Positions 58,701 through 64,000 of a DNA stretch of 64,000 nt are shown piece by piece. Numbering within the stretch: position 1 is the first letter of the stretch; each line of letters opens with the position of its first letter. Location of the stretch: assembly GCA_947247005.1 (NCBI GenBank), contig OX365949.1:22015130-22079129 (forward strand). Reading direction: 5' to 3'. The notes below the pieces were generated by a model. The model did no database searches, was not told the DNA's origin, and saw nothing but the letters and a program-made list of their open reading frames with translations. Both the position numbers and the translations under genes were made by a program. The DNA is from Spisula solida (lineage: Eukaryota > Mollusca > Bivalvia > Venerida > Mactridae).

Positions 58701-61700
58701 TGTGCATGCTGTCAAGAATTTTAGGTCGGATGAATATTGTCAAAGAGTTACAGCCCCATATTGGTGACATACGTTTTTGTGTCAAAATCCTTTCCTGTTT
58801 CTGACTATAATGTGATTTTGTTGCTAGGCGATGTTGTATATATGGAAGATGAAGCAGAAAGGTTTGAATATGTTCTCAATGATACTGGTAGAGTATGGAT
58901 CGGATCAGCTAGGAACAACTACGGCAAACCATGGAACTTTGGTCAGGTATTCACATGTTTTACTGTATTAAACTTCTGTAATATAAACCTGTGGAATATG
59001 TAGTTTGTGTGTTCCATCTAGTTTTATGAGGTTTGATCTTAATAGTATTTGATCAGATATCTACCCCAATTCAATTTTTCGGAGACATCATTTACATCTT
59101 TGTTAAATAGCTCAGCTGTCCATGATAATTTAACAATTGTATTGGCCTCATATCACAGCTTCTATAGCCATCATCGACTTGTCATAGGTAGACATATAAT
59201 AGGCATAGAAACCTAACGTATATTTCGCCGATTTGCATTCACCATTGAAAAGATCTTGATACTTGGAATGTAAGTATGAGAAATTGGCACTTTTTCATGA
59301 TGCATTTGTGTTGTAATATCTGTTAAATTGTAAGATGTTGCATGATTATATTGCAGTTTGAGAGTCCCGTTCTAGAAGTGGCGTTAGGATTGTTAGATCA
59401 AGGAGAATTAGCTGATGGTGGAAGAAGTAGTGTGGTGTCCGTTATTCGATGTTTGTCCGCATTGGTACGTAAAATATTTGAACTGTGGCTAGCTGCTTGT
59501 AGCATTGACCTTGGTCAGTGTGCTAAATTTGTAACCTGGCCCCGATCTCCTGAAGCATCTCAAGTAGAAATCTCAACTCAAATTGAGATTTTGCTAAAAT
59601 CAAAGTCAGAATTAGAGATAAATCTAAAGCTTGAGCTCTTGAAATTTTATTGTAATAAACTCAGAATAACATTTCTGTTTATGTATGCTAATTTTGAATT
59701 CTGTCTCACATGGAACTTAATGTAAAGACACATACCAATATTTGAGATGAGATCTTGCTTCGATTGAGATGCTTAGGAGATCAGGGCCTGGTGATCTGGG
59801 TACTGTTTTATCAAAGGACTTACGGAAATCGTAAACTTACGATCAAATTTAAATTCTTTATAATTTGTTTACAATTATAAAGTGTGGTAAATGGGGCTGC
59901 AATACTAATACTGATTTAGTTAATAAACTCCTACAAACCATATCCATCACCAATTTGCAGTTGTTAAAGAATTATAACGAATTTAAATTTGAGCGTAACT
60001 TTAAGTTTTTCGTAAGTGCTTTGATAAAACAGTACCCAGGGTTCAATTCCCAGTGGAAGAAGGTCATACTCTTCCACGAAAATCCGACAACAATGCTAAT
60101 TTCATTCCATGGCATGAGAAGTTGCTGGTTCCTTATAGAGTACTGGTTATGGTACAGTTCAGGAAAATGGTTGGGTGAATAGGCCATGGTATATAACTGG
60201 AAATTAAAGAAACGGCATTCAAGCATTTCTCATATTGGTCACATGTGCTATGTTAGCAGGAGAATAACTGAGACTGTCTGTTGTGGCTATTAAAGTATAT
60301 TGATTTACCTCCGTGTCTGTCTGTCCTATTTCTGACAGGTTTCAGGTAGGCTAATTTTGTTTGTATGATTACAAAATAAAACTATACTGGGCGTCACTGA
60401 ATAGTTACCACTTATGTATACCTCTGTATTTTGTATACAATATGACCTATCGATACAAAAGTTTTATAGTGTGTGCATTTGAATATTGTTAAATAGGATA
60501 GCTGTGACTACACAGTAAGGTCAAAACATAGTCATGTTTGGCTTTTAACACAGTGTTACGTAAATGTTAAAATATAAGAGTCTATAGGATTGGAACTTTT
60601 CATTGATGCCGAGTATATTTTATGTGATTCCTCCACTTCATGGTGAGGTATTCTCCCAATAGGAAACTTATTAATTTTGTGCTGGACGTCTGGGTGTCTC
60701 AAAGTTAGTCCCTGCTTGTTCTCTTTAATGATGGGAGGGTTTCAATGAAACTTCAAATGAAAAATTGGTGCTAAGACTAGTTGTGCATATTGTCAGGAAT
60801 ATTAGTTCAGGTTCTGTTTGCCGGAGGTATGGCCCATTGTGAAAAACAATGTGTCAAAAACCCTTCTAGTTTTATTAGCTCACCTGTCACAAAGTGACAG
60901 AGTGAGCTTTTGTGATCACTCTTCGTCCGTCGTCCGTCCGTACGAATGTACCGGTAGTTGTGGGGTGTAGAACAATAGGCTATTTTTAGATTCCATTCAT
61001 TCCGTCACTTGTGGGGTGCAAAATGCTACTTGTGGGTTGCAACCAAACAAAAGAAAGAACAAAAGAAAACCCCACAAATACCGTCTCATGAGTCCGTCCG
61101 TCCACAATTACTTGTGTAGACACTAGAGGTCACAGTTTTAGCTTAATCATTATGAAACTTTGTCACAATGATCATCTCAACAAAATCTAGGTCAAGTTCG
61201 ATATTGGGTCATTCGGGGTCAAAATCTAGGTCACTAGGTCAAATCATAGAAAAACCTTGTGTAGTCACTAGAGGTCACAATTTTGGCCTAATCTTTATGA
61301 AACTTAGTCACAATGATCATGTCAACAAAATCTAGGTCCAGATCGATATTGGGTCATCTGGGGTCAAAAACTAGGTCACAAGGTCAAATCATAGAAAAAC
61401 CTTGTGTAGTCACTAGAGTTCACAATTTTAGCTTAATCTTTATGAAACTTGGTCACAATGATCATGTCAACAAAATCTAGGTCAAGTTCAATATCGGGTC
61501 ATCCGGAGTCAAAAACTAGGTCACAAGGTCAAATCATAGAAAAACCTTGTAGAGTCACTAGAGGTCACAATTTTGGCTTAATCTTTATGAAACTTGGTTA
61601 CAATGATCATCTCAACAAAATCTAGGTCAAGTTTGATATTGGGTCATCCGGGGTCAAAAACAAGGTCACAAGGTCAACTCATAGAAAAACCTTGTGTAGT

Positions 61701-63416
61701 CACTAGAGGTCACAATTTTGGCCTAATCTTTATGAAACTTATTCACAATGATCATGTCAACAAAATCTAGGTCAAGTTCGATATTGGGTCATGAGGGGTC
61801 AAAAACTAGGTCACAATGACCAATCATAGAAAAACCTTGTGTATTCACTAGAGGTCACAATTTTGGCCTAATCTTTATGAAAGTTGGTCCTTATGATCAT
61901 CTCAACAAAATCTAGGTCAAGTTCGATATTGGGTCGTCCGGGGTCAAAAACTAGGTCACAAGGTCAAATTATAGAAAAACCTTAATGTAGTCACTAGAGG
62001 TCACATTTTCGGCCTTATTTTTATGAAAGTTGGTCACAATAATCATCTGGGTCATCCGAGGTCAAAAACTAGGTCACAAGGTCAAATCACTTTAATAAAT
62101 CATTGGGTCTAAATGTGATGTAAATTATAAAGCATAAGACAATATGAAAACCTTGTACATGCAATATAGGCTACCATTAGGGGTGCATGAACGACTAGGA
62201 CAGGTGAGCGACCTATGGCCCTTTGGGCCCTCTTGTATGATACAGACATGAATGCACTGTATATATGCTAAGTATTTTGATGTATTTGTAAACAGACCAA
62301 CAGTATGGATGACGACGGTTTACTGGAAGGACGATGGACATCAGAATATCCTAAATCTAGTACCAAGCCTTGGGAATGGACGGGAAGCGTTGCCATTATT
62401 GAACAGTACCACAACACTGGCAAAACAGTGCAGTATGGACAATGTTGGGTCTTCTCTGCTGTCTTTACAACATGTACTTACCTCAGTGTCTTGTATTGTC
62501 ATCATTACTGCTTTGCACATGTCGATCTGTCTGTCTGTCGGTCGTATAAAATGGTTTCCGTTCAATAACTCAAGAATGCTTTGACCAAGGATCTTCAAAC
62601 TTTACATGGAGTTTGGTCAGCAACAGTAGATGACCCATATTGATTTTCAGGTCAGTAGGTCAAAGGTCAAGGTCACTGCGACCTTCACCATTTCTGACTA
62701 TTGGGCTGCCATGGGGGCATGTGTTTTACAAACATTTCTTGTTTATTTATTATAAATCAGGGTTTTACAATGAATAAAGCTGTGACTGTGATCTAGTGCA
62801 GTTTGGAACTCAGCGATCCGGGTTCATTCTCGAAGGTGGCTATACCCTTTAAAGATAATTTGACACCAATATTATTATTCCTCCACACATGGAACAGTTG
62901 CTTGTTCCTTGTGGAAGGGTTAGTTGGTACTGGTTAGGATAGAGTCCAGGAAAACTGGGTAAGGTTAATCTGCCGCAATATATAATTGAAGAATTATTAA
63001 GAAAGGGTGTTAACCCAGAAATAAAATCCAATGAATTTTTTTTATGTGACTCGTATCCCCTTATAGTTATGAAGTATAATACAGTTACACCAAATTAAAG
63101 CTCACTTCAGTCACAAAGTGCCGGTATATACATGTATTATACTGTTTCTGTGTTAAAGCTTTCCTTTTTATGTATTGTTCAAGAAATGGGATGTGCAGTC
63201 CCAAGCTGGGTCGAACTTGTATGGAATGAGGAACAACAGAACACAAGGTGTTGAATTGAAAATCCTATTGTGTATTTCAGTATTGAGAGCCCTTGGTGTA
63301 CCTACACGTTCTGTGACAACATTTGAATCAGCCCATGATTGTGACTGTAGTATGACGATAGACAAGGTGTATGATCCTGAAGGTGAACCACTTGAGGAAT
63401 ACAATGATTCTGTCTG
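52704..63416 (+). CDS. TGM: Transglutaminase (TGM1/factor XIII A type), first 8 coding exons, incomplete
   Basis: Eight plus-strand exons with GT/AG borders (52704-52792, 55619-55731, 56227-56409, 57908-58171, 58828-58946, 59357-59464, 62296-62473, 63281-63416) join in phase into 396 complete codons. Order: basic N-tail with RRGRSS and PPKRTRHRY; transglutaminase N domain (HHTDEFEQEDLIVRRGQSF ... FNPWCKGD); then the core with VLNDTGRVWIG, PWEWTGSVAI, YGQCWVFSAVF (catalytic Cys342) and VPTRSVTTFESAHD. The enzyme forms Gln-Lys isopeptide cross-links, calcium-dependently. Invertebrate relatives are annulin and haemocyte transglutaminases acting in clotting and barrier formation. The catalytic His and Asp exons lie beyond the right edge. 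Confidence 0.93.
53390..54275 (+). repeat. ~145-bp AGGTCA-rich satellite block 1 (transglutaminase intron 1)
   Basis: After CTCTTCGTCCGTCGTCCGTC come about six diverged units with CACTAGAGGTCACAATTTT, ATGAAACTTGGTCACAATG, ATCTAGGTCAAGTTCGAT, GGGGTCAAAAACTAGG and TCACAAGGTCAAATCATAG. Same unit as the block at 61085-62110. Confidence 0.93.
54276..55618 (+). other. Transglutaminase intron 1, second half
   Basis: No exon recognised. A TTGAAGGTCAAGGTTGTC patch near 54382 belongs to the same repeat world as the satellite. A G run (~10) at 55503-55514 follows a C/A-rich stretch. The rest is unassigned AT-rich DNA. Confidence 0.4.
55619..55731 (+). CDS. TGM: Transglutaminase coding exon 2
   Basis: RAKRDKALGGEQDGRRVIIS then DEDFREQNPALAVIKEG; acceptor TTTATAG, donor GTACGA, phase 1 out. 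Not a conserved domain, but it joins exons 1 and 3 in frame. Confidence 0.75.
56227..56409 (+). CDS. TGM: Transglutaminase coding exon 3 (N domain start)
   Basis: SLDIESIDLLKEENNKAHHT then DEFEQEDLIVRRGQSFQLKV: closely parallels the HHTDEYEYDELIVRRGQPF of TGM1. The frame continues FDRAVNKEQDLIFVKFAYG. Acceptor ATTACAG, donor GTAAGT. Confidence 0.92.
57640..57810 (+). repeat. Dispersed AGGTCAAAGGTCAAG repeat, copy 1
   Basis: AAGGATCTTGAAGCATTTG, then GTCAGTAGGTCAAAGGTCAA, CTGACCTTTAACAT and TTTGGCTGCCATGGGGG. A second copy lies at 62545-62740 with the same order of words. Confidence 0.75.
57908..58171 (+). CDS. TGM: Transglutaminase coding exon 4 (N domain)
   Basis: Immunoglobulin-like N domain strands: GTLVRLAVDLVDG, ANDWVVKVSEVVKETVTLSI, then ADSMIGKYEILFET and YFYMLFNPWCKG. 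The FNPWC end is highly conserved. A run of lysines and aspartates near KLKDSKKDFNKQD may be a species-specific loop. Confidence 0.94.
58828..58946 (+). CDS. TGM: Transglutaminase coding exon 5
   Basis: DVVYMEDEAERFEYVLND then TGRVWIGSARNNYGKPWNFGQ: the classic 'D.V...E..R.EYVLND.G....G' motif that opens the catalytic core. Ends in phase 0 after FGQ, like the vertebrate genes. Confidence 0.95.
59357..59464 (+). CDS. TGM: Transglutaminase coding exon 6
   Basis: FESPVLEVALGLLDQGELAD then GGRSSVVSVIRCLSAL. Family members read FE.GILD....LLD, followed by DP..V.R..SAM.N, so the exon matches in length and pattern. The usual Gly-Ile of FEDGILD is Pro-Val here. Phase 0 both sides. Confidence 0.9.
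60105..60230 (+). repeat. Dispersed repeat (CCAGGAAAACTGGTTAG family), copy 4
   Basis: CATGAGAAGTTGCTGGTTCC, TTATGGTACAGTTCAGGAAA, ATGGTTGGGTGAATAGGCC and TATATAACTGGAAATTAAAG correspond in order to the copy at 62885-63030. Confidence 0.7.
60876..62236 (+). mobile_element. 1.36-kb element carrying AGGTCA-rich satellite, with 11-bp inverted ends
   Basis: Starts AGCTCACCTGTCACAAAGTG and ends with GGACAGGTGAGCGACC, then a hairpin GGCCCTTTGGGCC and CTCTTGTA. GCTCACCTGTC (60878) and GACAGGTGAGC (62199) are perfect inverses. Inside, CTTCGTCCGTCGTCCGTCCG leads into about seven ~145-bp satellite units (61085-62110). No coding sequence. Class unresolved: the 3' hairpin recalls Helitrons, but the last bases are not CTRR. 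Confidence 0.7.
62296..62473 (+). CDS. TGM: Transglutaminase coding exon 7 (active-site cysteine)
   Basis: TNSMDDDGLLEGRWTSEYP, then PWEWTGSVAIIEQYHNTGK and VQYGQCWVFSAVFTT. The Cys of YGQCWVF (residue 342) is the acyl-accepting nucleophile. The intron before it is about 2.8 kb and contains the AGGTCA-rich satellite element. Confidence 0.96.
62545..62740 (+). repeat. Dispersed AGGTCAAAGGTCAAG repeat, copy 2
   Basis: CTTTGACCAAGGATCTTC, GTCAGTAGGTCAAAGGTCAA then GGTCACTGCGACCTTCACC, and TTGGGCTGCCATGGGGGC. It lies 70 bp after transglutaminase exon 7. Confidence 0.78.
62885..63030 (+). repeat. Dispersed repeat (CCAGGAAAACTGGTTAG family), copy 5
   Basis: GGAACAGTTGCTTGTTCCTT, GGTTAGGATAGAGTCCAGG, AAAACTGGGTAAGGTTAATC and TGCCGCAATATATAATTGAA. 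The most complete copy in the window. Confidence 0.72.
63281..63416 (+). CDS. TGM: Transglutaminase coding exon 8
   Basis: LRALGVPTRSVTTFESAHD then CDCSMTIDKVYDPEGEPLEE and YNDSVW. Vertebrate enzymes read C..R.LGIP.R.VTN..SAHD.D and DS.WN.H at these points. The donor GTTAGT at 63417 is the first of a long tandem series of copies of the same junction. The catalytic His should begin the next exon. Confidence 0.93.
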
Positions 63417-64000
63417 GTTAGTACATCCGTAGCTCAATGGTTCTGTCTGGTTAGTACACTGTAGCTCAATGATTCTGTCTGGTTAGTACATCCGTAGCTC
63501 AATGGTTCTGTCTCGTTAGTACATCCGTAGCTCAATGATTCTGTCTGGTTAGTACATCCATAGCTCAATGATTCTGTCTGGTTAGTACATCCGTAGCTCA
63601 ATGGTTCTGTCTGGTTAGTACATCCCTAGCTCAATGATTCTGTCTGGTTAGTACATCCGTAGCTCAATGATTCTGTCTGGTTAGTACATCCGTAGCTCAA
63701 TGATTCTGTCTGGTTAGTACATCCATAGCTCAATGATTCTGTCTGGTTAGTACATCCGTAGCTCAATGGTTCTGTCTGGTTAGTACATCCCTAGCTGAAT
63801 GGTTCTGTCTGGTTAGTACATCCCTAGCTCAATGATTCTGTCTGGTTAGTACATCCGTAGCTCAATGGTTCTGTCTGGTTAGTACATCCCTAGCTCAATG
63901 ATTCTGTCTGGTTAGTACATCCGTAGCTCAATGATTCTGTCTGGTTAGTACATCCGTAGCTCAATGATTCTGTCTGGTTAGTACATCCATAGCTCAATGA
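63401..64000. repeat. 33-bp tandem array of the exon 8 donor junction (at least 18 copies)
   Basis: Unit: ATTCTGTCTG|GTTAGTACAT then CCGTAGCTCAATG. The first copy is the real end of exon 8 with its donor, and the AATGATTCTGTCTG part is the coding sequence for NDSV(W). Copies follow every 33 bp (one is a base short) with scattered G/A, T/C variants, up to and beyond position 64000. Confidence 0.96.

Noticed and set aside
59865..60182. 105-codon open frame in transglutaminase intron 6
   Set aside because: Its second half is a copy of the CCAGGAAAACTGG dispersed repeat, and exons 6 and 7 join in phase without it.
60876..62236. Firm Helitron call
   Set aside because: The terminal hairpin fits, but the last bases do not read CTRR and inverted ends are present, which Helitrons lack.

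Overview
The window is animal nuclear DNA: AT-rich, with small exons bounded by GT/AG splice sites, long introns and many dispersed repeats. Gene content (ESRP, an endolysosomal CLC exchanger, a TGM1/factor XIII-type transglutaminase), tRNA-headed SINEs, AGGTCA-rich tandem repeats and LINE 3' ends with (ATT)n tails suggest a lophotrochozoan, probably a bivalve mollusc. That placement is an inference from repeat style; no species can be named.

Three protein-coding genes can be built by joining exons by hand. (1) Minus strand, 15976 to 6819: the first three coding exons of an ESRP/Fusilli splicing regulator, covering its N-terminal DnaQ-like domain; its RRM exons lie beyond the left edge or were not recognised. 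(2) Minus strand, 46112 to 27044: a complete CLC-6/7-type chloride/proton exchanger. Seventeen coding exons join in phase into an 885-residue protein with the selectivity filter, gating glutamate, proton glutamate, a sequon-rich lumenal loop and two CBS motifs. (3) Plus strand, from 52704 past the right edge: the first eight coding exons (396 complete codons) of a transglutaminase, including the YGQCWVF active-site cysteine motif.

Layout: 1-16 kb, ESRP exons and large introns, with a near-perfect 51-bp tandem array at 14.2 kb. 16-27 kb, intergenic, with a 0.9-kb ACCTACACCTAAA array, a tRNA-derived SINE, a mariner-derived element and a SINE insertion with target-site duplication. 27-46 kb, the CLC gene, whose introns carry minisatellites, SINEs, MITEs and a LINE fragment. 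46-52.7 kb, intergenic, with two MITE copies, AT-rich tandem DNA and an inverted-repeat element with CAACTCACCC subrepeats. 52.7-64 kb, the transglutaminase gene, with two blocks of ~145-bp AGGTCA-rich satellite.

The most unusual signal is that four tandem arrays touch exon/intron junctions. Three have units that include the splice site and the exon edge, so the intron carries serial copies of an authentic splice site: 77-bp units at the last CLC acceptor, 32/42-bp units at the CBS1 exon acceptor, and 33-bp units at the transglutaminase exon 8 donor. The fourth, a GAAGAGGTA-type array, starts just after the CBS1 exon donor, so that exon is flanked by arrays on both sides.
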